From assembly GCF_024298845.1 (NCBI RefSeq), contig NZ_CP101160.1, positions 248,001 through 312,000 of the forward strand: a stretch of DNA of 64,000 bases, written 5' to 3'. The first letter of the stretch is position 1, and the number at the start of each line of letters is the position of its first letter. The translations under genes and the position numbers were made by a program. Positions 55,482 through 63,650 of this stretch are shown here, in pieces. The notes under the pieces are model-generated. The model was not told where the DNA came from and made no database searches. It was given only the letters and a program-made list of their open reading frames with translations. Origin of the DNA: Natronosalvus amylolyticus. GTDB taxonomy: Archaea; Halobacteriota; Halobacteria; Halobacteriales; Natrialbaceae.

Positions 55482-56252
55482 ATGCAAATCGGCCTCTGCT
55501 CGATAGCCGACGGAGAGTCGGCTATCGAAGACGTGATCGACACCGCCGCCTCTGTCGGCTGTAGAGCGATCGAAATCTGGGGGAGAGACCACGTTGGCGA
55601 TGGCTCACCTGCTACCTGTCGAGACATTCGAGATGCCGCCACGGCACGCTCGCTAAACATTGCCGTATACGGGTCGTACCTTCGTCCCGGGACACCGGAG
55701 TACGAGACGGAAGTCGAGTCCGCCCTCCAGACGGCCGACCGACTTGGGGCGTCCATGATCCGGGTGTGGGCCGGAACGCAGGAGTACCAGGATCGGACGG
55801 ACGAACACTGGGACCAGGTCGTCGCCGATCTGATCGACCTTACCGACCGAGCAGCGGCCTACAACCTCGAGGTCACCATCGAGAAACACGAGGGGACCCT
55901 CACGAACGATGGCGACGGCGCGCGACGGCTCATCGAAGCCGTCGACCGAGATACCTGTCGACTCAATTGGCAGCCACTGTTTGGCCTTCCAGCGGACGAG
56001 ATACTGGCGGAAGCCCACGACCTGGCACCGCTTTCGAACAACGTACACGTACAGGCCGTTCCGGAAGCCGGTCTGAGCTGGGAGCATCGTTGTCTCCTCG
56101 AGGAGGCCCATTTCGACCTTCCAGCCGTTCTCGAGGTATTCGAGGCGGGCGGATTCGACGGTTGTGTCGAGATCGAGTTCGTCACCGACGAAATGGCGTT
56201 CGAGACGGCACTTCGACGAGACGTTGCGTACCTCGAGAGCCTGCTGAACTAA
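55482..56252 (+). CDS. Sugar-phosphate isomerase/epimerase-like TIM-barrel protein
   Basis: 256 residues. Xylose-isomerase-like TIM barrel (AP endonuclease 2 superfamily): MQIGLCSIADG, VGCRAIEIWGRDH, ASMIRVWAGTQ, LEVTIEKHEG with a metal-binding Glu, VHVQAVPEAG, and FDGCVEIEF with another Glu. Related enzymes isomerise or dehydrate keto sugars, hydroxypyruvate or inosose. Divergent from the LLM operon; next gene is the PLP lyase about 240 bases downstream. Confidence 0.85.
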   Translation: MQIGLCSIADGESAIEDVIDTAASVGCRAIEIWGRDHVGDGSPATCRDIRDAATARSLNIAVYGSYLRPGTPEYETEVESALQTADRLGASMIRVWAGTQEYQDRTDEHWDQVVADLIDLTDRAAAYNLEVTIEKHEGTLTNDGDGARRLIEAVDRDTCRLNWQPLFGLPADEILAEAHDLAPLSNNVHVQAVPEAGLSWEHRCLLEEAHFDLPAVLEVFEAGGFDGCVEIEFVTDEMAFETALRRDVAYLESLLN

Positions 56253-56289
56253 CGGAGCAGCTTCGAATTCCAGGTGGGTTCTGGCTAGC

Positions 56290-56393
56290 GATAGTAGCTA
56301 TTGAAACGAAGTCCACACCGATCGCGATCCGTTTTTTCGATAAGGCGGACAATGCCTTTCGATGACTACGATAGCGGCTCAATGGCTGCTATA
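56290..56393. repeat. Diverged family 1 foldback repeat
   Basis: Left end GATAGTAGCTATTGAAA and right end GCTCAATGGCTGCTATA are inverted repeats at about 12 of 17 positions and resemble the TATAGTAGCC family ends. The interior is longer (104 bp in total) and does not match the 84-bp copies well. Confidence 0.45.
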
Positions 56394-56496
56394 GAGCCGC
56401 AGAACTGCTCGAGCCGACGAAAACAGTTCGGATGAAGTACGTATATCGAATTACTTATTCATTAGCCGAGATATAGCACCACTGTGATCAACTCAC

Positions 56497-57708
56497 ATGT
56501 CTGACGACGAGTCAATTTACGACGAACTGGACGTTCCAACCGTGGTCAACGCCGCGAGTACCAAAACGCGAATCGGGGGGAGCCTCATTCGGCCGGAAGC
56601 TGTCGAGGCGATGGTGAGCGCCTCCGAATCATTTGTCCGCATTTCGGATCTACAAGCTCGAGCGAGCGAACTCATTTCGGAAGTCACCGGATCGGAGGCC
56701 GGATACGTTGCGAGCGGTGCGGCAGCATGCCTGACGCTCGGGACGGCCGCGTGCATCGCCGGTACCGACCTCACCGTGATGGACGAGTTGCCGCACGCGG
56801 AAGACGCACGCAACGAGGTGATTATGCCACGTACCCACCGGAATGGCTACGATCACGCCCTTCGACTCGCCGGTGCGCACATCGTTGACGTCGGTAACAA
56901 CGACAATCATCTCGGAACGGGTTCGGTGAACACGGAGTTGTGGGAAATCGAGGGAGCAATCACAGACAAGACGGCGGCCGTCATGTACATGCAGAAATCG
57001 TACTCGCAGCCGGAACTTTCTGACGTCGTCGACGTCGCCCACAAACACGACGTACCAGTCATCGTGGACGCGGCCGCGGAACTCCCACCAAAACGAAACC
57101 TCGAGCGCTTCATCGACGAAGGGGCAGACCTCGTCGTTTTCAGTGGCGGAAAGGCTATTCGCGGGCCACAATCGTCTGGTATTCTCGCCGGCAAACAGGA
57201 ACTGATCGAATCGGCTGCCATGCAACACCTCGACATGCACGTTGCGGAATCCGTCTGGGAACCGCCAGCGGACCTTATCGACCTCGACCGATTCGCAGGC
57301 GTTCCGCGACAGGGAATCGGACGCCCGCTCAAAGTGGGCAAGGAAGAACTGGCCGGACTCATCCGCGCGCTACAACTGTTCGTCGAGGAAGATCACGATG
57401 CGAACGTTACTGAATGGACAGAGCGAACCGAGTCCATGGCGAGCGCTTTGAGAGCCGAACCGGGCCTCTCTATCACGGTTACGGAGGGCGAGAAAACAGC
57501 GGTAGCCCCGGAAGTATTTGTTCGAGTCGATCCAGAGGTTGCTGGAATCGATGCAACGGCGCTCGTTGGCGAGTTGCGCCGAGAAGACCCGCGCGTGTTT
57601 GTCGGGCCGGACCACCTACACGAGTCAGCGTTCACGGTGAACCCTATGTGTCTGACCGACGATGAGGCCGATTACGTCGTCGAACGCGTTCGGTCGTATC
57701 TCGACTGA
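56497..57708 (+). CDS. SelA/DgaE-like fold-type I PLP enzyme (probable ammonia-lyase or aldolase)
   Basis: 403 residues. The domain pattern fits the SelA-like branch of fold type I: TVVNAASTKTRIGGSLI at the start, GYVASGAAACLTLGTAA, VPVIVDAAAELPP with the Asp that holds the pyridine ring, and DLVVFSGGKAIRGPQSSG with the PLP Lys. Relatives include D-glucosaminate-6-phosphate ammonia-lyase and related amino-sugar-acid lyases, besides selenocysteine synthase itself, which is unlikely here. It probably removes ammonia from an amino sugar acid. A leader of about 45 bases separates a TATA-like ACTTATTCATT from the ATG. Confidence 0.82.
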   Translation: MSDDESIYDELDVPTVVNAASTKTRIGGSLIRPEAVEAMVSASESFVRISDLQARASELISEVTGSEAGYVASGAAACLTLGTAACIAGTDLTVMDELPHAEDARNEVIMPRTHRNGYDHALRLAGAHIVDVGNNDNHLGTGSVNTELWEIEGAITDKTAAVMYMQKSYSQPELSDVVDVAHKHDVPVIVDAAAELPPKRNLERFIDEGADLVVFSGGKAIRGPQSSGILAGKQELIESAAMQHLDMHVAESVWEPPADLIDLDRFAGVPRQGIGRPLKVGKEELAGLIRALQLFVEEDHDANVTEWTERTESMASALRAEPGLSITVTEGEKTAVAPEVFVRVDPEVAGIDATALVGELRREDPRVFVGPDHLHESAFTVNPMCLTDDEADYVVERVRSYLD

Positions 57709-57852
57709 ACGAGGGAACAGATTACCGTTCGAATGCCCCTCGAGGGAGGTCGGTCTGTTGTGACGACCTTTGGAAAACGAATTCCACGACCGATACGATT
57801 ATCTGGGCTCACGAGAAGGGTGTTGTCAGCAGGTTCAGACAATGGTGATACT

Positions 57853-58398
57853 GTGAAACGAGTGCAGTTTGGAGAGGCTCTCGAACGAAAGTTTCCGGAA
57901 TCGGTCGTTTTCATCGTCGCTCCTGACGACGACGGCAATCCGAACGTGATGCCGGCTGGCTGGAGTATGTTTACGTCCAACGACCCACTGATGATCGCCG
58001 TAAGTGTTGGGTTCCCCCGGTACACACACGAGCTACTCGAGAAGGCCGAGGACTACGTGGTCGCCTTTCCGAGCGCGGCGCAGAAAACAGATATCGTCTA
58101 CTGTGGCTCGAATTCGGGGGCCGATGTCGACAAAGTGGACGCGAGGGAAATGGCGCTCTGTGAGCCAGCAAAAATTTCGACGCCGTTACTCGAGGATGCG
58201 GCTGCCTGTTTCGAATGCGTTTCCGATACGGCCTTTGAGACCGGAGACCACACCGTTTTTGCGGGTGAAGTGGTTGCCGCCCACGTCTCGGAGACGCACG
58301 ACGAGCGGGTAAAGAACCTCGGTCGAACGTGGGGGGACGGTCCCGAACGGTTCAAGACGCTTTCCGAACTGCTCGAGATGGATCGGTGGACACGGTAG
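57853..58398 (+). CDS. Flavin reductase-like FMN-binding protein
   Basis: 181 residues from GTG 57853 (VKRVQFGEALE); an ATG start at 57733 would add 40 residues unlike the family. Fold motifs: FPESVVFIVAPDDDGNPNVMPAGWSMF split around the FMN-phosphate loop, PLMIAVSVGFPRYTHELLE, VVAFPSAAQ and HTVFAGEVVAAHV. Members reduce FMN with NAD(P)H, or bind FMN as part of two-component monooxygenases. Downstream of the PLP enzyme on the same strand; likely partner of the LLM oxidoreductase, though this is inferred. Confidence 0.82.
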   Translation: MKRVQFGEALERKFPESVVFIVAPDDDGNPNVMPAGWSMFTSNDPLMIAVSVGFPRYTHELLEKAEDYVVAFPSAAQKTDIVYCGSNSGADVDKVDAREMALCEPAKISTPLLEDAAACFECVSDTAFETGDHTVFAGEVVAAHVSETHDERVKNLGRTWGDGPERFKTLSELLEMDRWTR

Positions 58399-58502
58399 GT
58401 ACCTTCGGCATCCTCGAGTAGATGACAACAATCCCGATCAATCGAGGTCCCGGATTGAATCGATTTTTACATCGCCAAAACCGTAACAGCTACAATGGTA
58501 CA

Positions 58503-59168
58503 ATGGGACACACTGGTATAATGCTCGCACGCTTGGTGACACAGCCTCGGTATTTTTTCAAAGAGCAGACGAAATACCGCGGCACCAGAACCCAGTCGAT
58601 GCTCGTGGTCGCAATCGGTATCGCTTTCGCACTGACGCATGTCGGCGCGTACTACCAGCTCGGAGATACCGCAATTGACCTGTATGAGGTGATAATTCTG
58701 CACGTTGCACTCAGCCTTGCCGTTCCCTTCGGCATCTGGCTCACTTCAACGATACTGATGGCGATGGTCTCTCGTATCCTATCAAGGGGGTTGCTAATCG
58801 GTGAACTGTTCCGACTGGTCGGGTGGGGACTCTATCCGCTCCTCGTGGCTGGTCTCATACAGAGCGCTGGCCGTCTCTACGCGATACAGGGTACAGCGGC
58901 CCCAGAACTCGGTCTCTTCTCCCATCTAAGCTACGAGTGGGAACAGTATGGAACGTATCTCGAAACGGCCAACAACGACCCGGTCTTCCTCGTCGCGACA
59001 CTCCTTGCAGTTGCTGCCGTCCTCTACGCGGGGTACCTGTGGACGATTGCTGTTAAAGAACTCAGTCATTTCGACAACGTAGAAATAGCCACGTCAACAG
59101 CACTCATTATTTCAGCAATTCCGACGACGCTATGCCTTCTCTGGATTGCCGCCCCGTTCTACCTGTAA
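58503..59168 (+). CDS. YIP1-family integral membrane protein
   Basis: 221 residues from ATG 58503 (MGHTGIMLARLVTQP). The start pattern LVTQPRYFFKEQ is typical of the Yip1 domain in archaea, followed by five hydrophobic helices (about 33-50, 62-85, 98-120, 157-180 and 193-215). Function in archaea is unknown. Alone on its strand between the catabolic island and a small membrane protein. Confidence 0.78.
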   Translation: MGHTGIMLARLVTQPRYFFKEQTKYRGTRTQSMLVVAIGIAFALTHVGAYYQLGDTAIDLYEVIILHVALSLAVPFGIWLTSTILMAMVSRILSRGLLIGELFRLVGWGLYPLLVAGLIQSAGRLYAIQGTAAPELGLFSHLSYEWEQYGTYLETANNDPVFLVATLLAVAAVLYAGYLWTIAVKELSHFDNVEIATSTALIISAIPTTLCLLWIAAPFYL

Positions 59169-59393
59169 CGCCCAAAACCGTTTTGATTAGCCAGAAGACC
59201 ATCTACAGTGACTGAAATGATTTCAGTGGCGCACTGAGACCGTATGATTCGTCACGAACCATGCGCTGTCCTCGAGGAAATCGAGCGTTCTGATAGGGAG
59301 GATTGTAACTGATTACCGGTCACTGCCGGTCCGGGTCTGTCGCTGACCGATAAGAGGCGACAACATACCCTATGAGGCTATTTCCGGATGAAT

Positions 59394-59476
59394 TATAGTA
59401 GCCATTGCAAGTCATTGGACACCCTAACGCAAGACGGCAACGCGTTAGGTTCTAAATCGTTTCAATTGCTACCATA
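59394..59476. repeat. 83-bp foldback repeat, family 1 copy C
   Basis: Starts TATAGTAGCCATTGCAAG and ends TTTCAATTGCTACCATA; interior shares AGTCATTG, CGCAAGACGGCA and AAATCGTTTCAA with the other copies. TA is present at both borders. Confidence 0.7.
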
Positions 59477-59582
59477 CCACTGGTGTACATCCACAACGCC
59501 GTAGAGCCGAACTGAATTGAAGTGTCGGTCGACATCGACACGAATGAACCAATGAGCTGGACTCGTTGGCTCGTTATCCATA

Positions 59583-59591
59583 ACGTATTTA
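59583..59591 (+). promoter_or_regulatory. TATA-like box
   Basis: ACGTATTTA is centred about 30 bases before ATG 59617 and supports that start. Confidence 0.45.
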
Positions 59592-59616
59592 GCCCCGTTA
59601 CTCGTTGACATCGATA

Positions 59617-59916
59617 ATGAATCCGAGCGTAGACTCCGAGAGTCCCGCAGCGAACGATGAGAACAAATCGATCGGTGTTCGGTTTGCCGAATCAACAGTT
59701 GGCGCGCCGATCGTGGCGGGGTTGCTTTTTATCGCCAATTCGTTCTGGCTGCTCCTCACCACTACCGGCGTCGTCCTCACGCTGGTTGCCATTGCAATGT
59801 GGGATGGGGTCATGGCAGGCGTTATCGGCGTGTTCGGATTGAGCGCGATCGGCCTTGGTCTGTTTGGCTACATTGTCGTGCTATGGTACGTTAGTCGGTC
59901 AGAAACCCGTTCGTAG
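59617..59916 (+). CDS. Small membrane protein (hypothetical)
   Basis: 99 residues from ATG 59617, supported by the TATA box at 59583. A polar acidic N-terminus of about 25 residues is followed by two or three hydrophobic segments (about 30-52, 53-72, 72-92) and a short charged tail (VSRSETRS). The acidic start is typical of haloarchaeal membrane proteins. I do not recognise a family; it may belong to the many uncharacterised small membrane proteins of the group. Confidence 0.62.
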   Translation: MNPSVDSESPAANDENKSIGVRFAESTVGAPIVAGLLFIANSFWLLLTTTGVVLTLVAIAMWDGVMAGVIGVFGLSAIGLGLFGYIVVLWYVSRSETRS

Positions 59917-60526
59917 CGACGCCCTTTTGCCTTCGTTCGAAGCGCTCGAGTTGACGTATAACGTTCGACGAGTGCCTCGACAGTGAGTGATTGCATCCAC
60001 AAATGTGGCCAACTGGCCTCGAGTACAACCTATAGTAGCAATTGAAAGTCATTGCACATTCTCTCGCAAGATGGCATCGCGATAAGTGTGTAAATCGTTT
60101 CAATGGCTACTATAGTTCGCCGACAACTGCTCGGTTTGTGATCGTGTGTCCCAACCAATCGAAGCCTATGCCGTACAAGTGCCCAGCGATTTGAGCGGTA
60201 TCGACTCGAGGAGTAATCTGGTGAGGAAATACTCCGCATATAGAGCGATCGCGGATACGTTCTTGCAACAGAAAGAAAGGAGCATCGGTGTCTCATCGAG
60301 ACAATCAGTAGCAGTAATTTCATCGGGTTTGTTATCGTCTCTTACCGGTCGGCGACGAACCGGAGTGATCGCTAACCGGTAAGCCGTTACAAAAATCCCT
60401 CTGAAGGGCAATCTATCGTGACTCGATACTATCCGTTGGCACTCGCTCAGTCAGACATCATCGGGTCAAGCGAGTCATTGTAAATAAAAACCGGAGGGAC
60501 TTTCGCGTGCGTTCGGATTTTTAGCT
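59917..60526. other. Intergenic spacer with a family 1 foldback repeat
   Basis: About 610 bases. It contains the repeat copy at 60031-60114. Short frames on both strands downstream of the repeat (60120-60420) have no acidic protein signature. The permease gene's 3' end is at 60527; no ATPase gene follows it here. Confidence 0.45.
60031..60114. repeat. 84-bp foldback repeat, family 1 copy D
   Basis: Ends TATAGTAGCAATTGAAA and TTTCAATGGCTACTATA are inverted repeats; gap-free match to copy A at about 72 of 84 positions. TA at both borders. Confidence 0.75.
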
Positions 60527-61540
60527 CTAGAGATCGGCCTCTATCTCGTCCTTCTCAGAGGCTTTCTTCTCGTGGCGGGCCCGCAGACGCGGGTTGAAGA
60601 TTCTGTCGAGTCCTTGAGAAAGGAGGATTAGGCCCATCGACATGAGCAACAGGACGAACATCGGCGCGTACAGCCAGTGACCGGAAAGTCCAGGGTTCGA
60701 GACGGCCGACCCGATGTTGTACGCGTCGTTCATCATCACGCCCCAGTTGAGACCGCCCTGGGGCAGCACACCGATGAAATACAGGCCAACGGACTGGAAG
60801 ATGACACCTCGGGCAGCCCCAGCCGATCGAATCGTGATGTACGGCATGAGCTGAGGCATGACGTCATCCCAGAGTATTTCTCCGGAGTTCCGTCCCATCG
60901 CCCGTCCAGCTTCGATGTAGGACTCTTCACGTATCGTCAGGACCTGTGAGCGCAAGGCTCGAGCGAGCCCCGGCCAGTTGTCTATCGCGAGGATGAAACC
61001 GACCAGCCAGGGACTCGTCGGCGGATAAATTGCGACGATGACGATGATCAGTGGGAGACCCGGGATACAGATGACGACGTCACTGATTCCCATGAGGACT
61101 TCGTCCCAGTAACCGCCTTTGTAACCAGCGACGGTCCCAATAACGACACCGATACTCATCGCGACGACGGCTCCGGAGAAGGCGATGATGAGCATGTCGG
61201 GCGTCGCGTGAACGAGTTGTGCGAGAATCCCTCGACCGCCGTTATCGGTTCCAAGCGGATATGCTAGACTCTGGAACGGCGGGGCGTATCGGGGGTAGTC
61301 GCCTACCCGCGGGTAGGGAATGAACCGGATGACCACGGTCCCCACGAACACCAGAAAGATGATCATGGCGATACCGAACGACGCGCGCCAGTCGGACCGG
61401 ATAATTCGGTACGGGGTGAATATATTGAGATCAATCCATCGGAAGAGTCGCTCTTTTCTCGTCAACGGATCGCTGTCCGCGACGATGTTGAACACGTCAA
61501 TGTCGTCGGCCTGATTATCGTTGGGGTCTGAAGTTGCCAT
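60527..61540 (-). CDS. Opp/Dpp-type ABC importer permease, C subunit (second system)
   Basis: 337 residues. Acidic N-terminal tail, then helix ASFGIAMIIFLVFVGTVV. DppC signature YPLGTDNGGRGILAQLVHATPD, with the coupling loop ESYIEAGRAMGRNSGEIL. Downstream gene of a two-gene permease unit (12 bases from the B subunit stop). No ATPase genes lie next to it in the window, unlike the importer at 23-29 kb. Confidence 0.92.
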   Translation of the reverse strand: MATSDPNDNQADDIDVFNIVADSDPLTRKERLFRWIDLNIFTPYRIIRSDWRASFGIAMIIFLVFVGTVVIRFIPYPRVGDYPRYAPPFQSLAYPLGTDNGGRGILAQLVHATPDMLIIAFSGAVVAMSIGVVIGTVAGYKGGYWDEVLMGISDVVICIPGLPLIIVIVAIYPPTSPWLVGFILAIDNWPGLARALRSQVLTIREESYIEAGRAMGRNSGEILWDDVMPQLMPYITIRSAGAARGVIFQSVGLYFIGVLPQGGLNWGVMMNDAYNIGSAVSNPGLSGHWLYAPMFVLLLMSMGLILLSQGLDRIFNPRLRARHEKKASEKDEIEADL

Positions 61541-61552
61541 TTATAATCCTCG

Positions 61553-62584
61553 TTAGTAGCTCTCTTTGTTTTCCACGCTAGCTCTTGGGTCGATAAACCC
61601 ATACGTGAGGTCGGCTATCAGGATACACGCCACCGTAATGACGGTGAAGAAAATAAACGCCCCCATCAGCAGCGGGTAATCCTGGCGCATCAAGGCGTCG
61701 AAGGTGTACCATCCGATCCCGGGATACGTGAAGATTCGCTCCATGATGACGCCGCTGCTGAAAATGCTGCTGAGGCCGATCATGAATCCAGTGTACAGGG
61801 GCAAGACAGCGTTCCGACCGATGTAACGAATCGAGATTCGGCTATCTTTCAATCCGCGTAATTCTGCGACTCGGAGATAGTCCGACCCCATCACCCGGAT
61901 ACTGTTCGCGCGCATAGCCAGGGCACCTGAACCGAATCCGACGACCATACCGGAGAGGATCGGAAGCGTTCCATGATGCAAAACGCCCTGCATGAAATAG
62001 GCGTTGAACCCAGGTACTGAATCGGAGTACGCTCGCCCTCCGTGTGGGAACCAACCGAGACCGAACGCGAGCGTCGCGAGCATAACGATTGCGGCGACGT
62101 AGTAAGGAATCGAGTCGAGTACGATGATGACGACCGTCATCACTTTGTCGAATCGCCCACCTTCTTTGAACGCCATTACGGCCCCGAGAATAATCGTTAC
62201 GGCGAACCCAAGCAGAAGGCCGTAGACGCTAACGAAGATCGACCAGGGCATTGCCCGAAACAGGATGTCGAACACCGGTTCTCCGTAATAAATTGAGATG
62301 CCGAAATCCTGATACAGCAACAGATCGCGCATGTATTGGTAGTATGCGATGTGTAATGGTACATCCGGCGTAATACCCGTATGGAGTTCGATAAGCCGAT
62401 TGACCTCTTCGGGGTCCCTGCCGCCGCCACCCGAGGCGAAGTCGCCCCCGCCCCCAGTCATGAATTCCTGTCGCAACGAGTCGATCGGACCGCCTGGCAT
62501 GAGGCGGTACATAACGAACGTCAGACTGGTTGCAGCGAATATCGTTATGATAGCCTGTCCTATACGCTTCGCGAAGTACCTCAT
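61553..62584 (-). CDS. Opp/Dpp-type ABC importer permease, B subunit (second system)
   Basis: 343 residues from ATG 62584 (MRYFAKRIGQAIITIF), the same length and start pattern as the B subunit at 25 kb; an ATG at 62608 would add eight residues. A Gly-rich loop (MTGGGGDFASGGGG) sits in the external segment after helix 1. The EAA-like motif is DYLRVAELRGLKDSRISIRY. It pairs with the C subunit gene downstream. The solute-binding protein is probably the partial gene ending at 63651, with a cupredoxin-like gene inserted between them on the other strand. Confidence 0.92.
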   Translation of the reverse strand: MRYFAKRIGQAIITIFAATSLTFVMYRLMPGGPIDSLRQEFMTGGGGDFASGGGGRDPEEVNRLIELHTGITPDVPLHIAYYQYMRDLLLYQDFGISIYYGEPVFDILFRAMPWSIFVSVYGLLLGFAVTIILGAVMAFKEGGRFDKVMTVVIIVLDSIPYYVAAIVMLATLAFGLGWFPHGGRAYSDSVPGFNAYFMQGVLHHGTLPILSGMVVGFGSGALAMRANSIRVMGSDYLRVAELRGLKDSRISIRYIGRNAVLPLYTGFMIGLSSIFSSGVIMERIFTYPGIGWYTFDALMRQDYPLLMGAFIFFTVITVACILIADLTYGFIDPRASVENKESY

Positions 62585-62743
62585 TACTATCCATACGATT
62601 CGGTTCATCCTCTATATGTGTTTTGGTGTCATCACACACATTCAACAACAGCCTGATAATTTGTCCGGACTAACTCGTCTCGTGGCACTCGTTTCACTTT
62701 TCACAGTCCCCGATAATCCGTACACACCGTCCCAATAGGCAAT

Positions 62744-62753
62744 AGATTAATAG
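62744..62753 (+). promoter_or_regulatory. TATA-like box of the cupredoxin-like gene
   Basis: AGATTAATAG is centred about 27 bases before the ATG at 62776, fitting a leaderless transcript. Confidence 0.5.
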
Positions 62754-62775
62754 TGGTTACCTGTGACACACTGGT

Positions 62776-63183
62776 ATGCACCGGAGAAAATACGTTTTCA
62801 CCGCAGCTGGATTGCTTACCCTTACTGCTGGGTGTATGGGAGACAGTGACCAGGAGGAAACCCTCGAGGAATTACCAGAATCGGCCACGGTAGAAGTCGA
62901 TGACGGGGCCTATTCACCGTTACATTCACACGTTGGTACCGATGGCACCGTCACCTGGGAAAATACCGGCGACACCTCACACCGGATAGATGCATTCCAG
63001 TTTCATGCTGGTTCGGCCGGATGGACGTTTTCGACGGAACTCGAGCCAGGGGAATCTGCCACCCATACGTTCGAAGCGGAGGGACTGTACGATTTCACTG
63101 ATCAAGCCCATGGTCAGTTCGCGATGTGCGGTCGAATCCGTGTCGGACACGTCGAAGAAGGCTCGAGTTTGCCCTGTGAGTGA
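62776..63183 (+). CDS. Cupredoxin/halocyanin-like lipoprotein lacking the usual Cys ligand
   Basis: 135 residues. Signal with lipobox AAGLLTLTAGCMG (Cys20); the signal starts MHRRKY, so Tat export is possible. The body (about 38-125) has the cupredoxin frame: VTWENTGDTSHRID with the first His ligand, LEPGESATHTFEAEGLYDF, then QAHGQFAMCGRIRV. In a standard blue copper site the second loop reads Cys-x-x-His-x4-Met. Here His and Met are correctly spaced, but the Cys position is Asp (DQAH) and a Cys follows Met instead. Copper binding, if any, would be unlike type 1. It lies between permease B and the binding-protein fragment, in the opposite orientation. Confidence 0.75.
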   Translation: MHRRKYVFTAAGLLTLTAGCMGDSDQEETLEELPESATVEVDDGAYSPLHSHVGTDGTVTWENTGDTSHRIDAFQFHAGSAGWTFSTELEPGESATHTFEAEGLYDFTDQAHGQFAMCGRIRVGHVEEGSSLPCE

Positions 63184-63650
63184 TCGCGTCTCAACAAAAG
63201 AGGCGACAGACCCTACGCAAATATCTGGGAGAAAGCACGACTCGCTTACGGTGACGATGAAGCCGTACATTTCGAACGGTAGCGTCATCTGGGAGTGAGT
63301 GGTTTGATCCATCTTGTTTTCCAAGAGGCTAATTACGGATCGAGCGTCGCTCGACGCTGCTAAACGAACGCGGGGCGGTCCGAGACGTACGGCTGCATGG
63401 TTACAATCGATGGTAATTCCTTGGTATAGACCGCCTCTTTATCCATATTGTAACCCAAGTCGTGTCGGCCGGGCAATCTCTGACCAGCACCAATGTTTTC
63501 AGATCTATCGAGATCCATCGCTGAGCGGCGACGGAACATCGGTGCGTAATTTAAACAAAAAACGAACAACACTTCCGGCGTGTCGAAACTGGTATCCCGC
63601 CAGTTGTGTGACGATGGTTGATTGCTTACCCTGGCGGTCGGCTGTGTGGA
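63184..63650. other. Intergenic spacer without recognisable genes
   Basis: About 470 bases between the cupredoxin-like stop and the binding-protein stop (convergent). Short frames only; none supported. No repeat family member seen. Confidence 0.4.

Larger units (their letters stand above)
59169..59616. other. Intergenic spacer with a family 1 foldback repeat
   Basis: About 450 bases without a gene; it contains the 83-bp repeat at 59394-59476. ACGTATTTA (59583-59591) near the right end is a good TATA box for the gene starting at 59617. Confidence 0.5.

Noticed and set aside
56497-57708. Reading the PLP enzyme as selenocysteine synthase (SelA)
   Set aside because: Fold matches the SelA branch, but archaea use a different route to Sec-tRNA and the neighbours are catabolic; DgaE-like lyase fits better.
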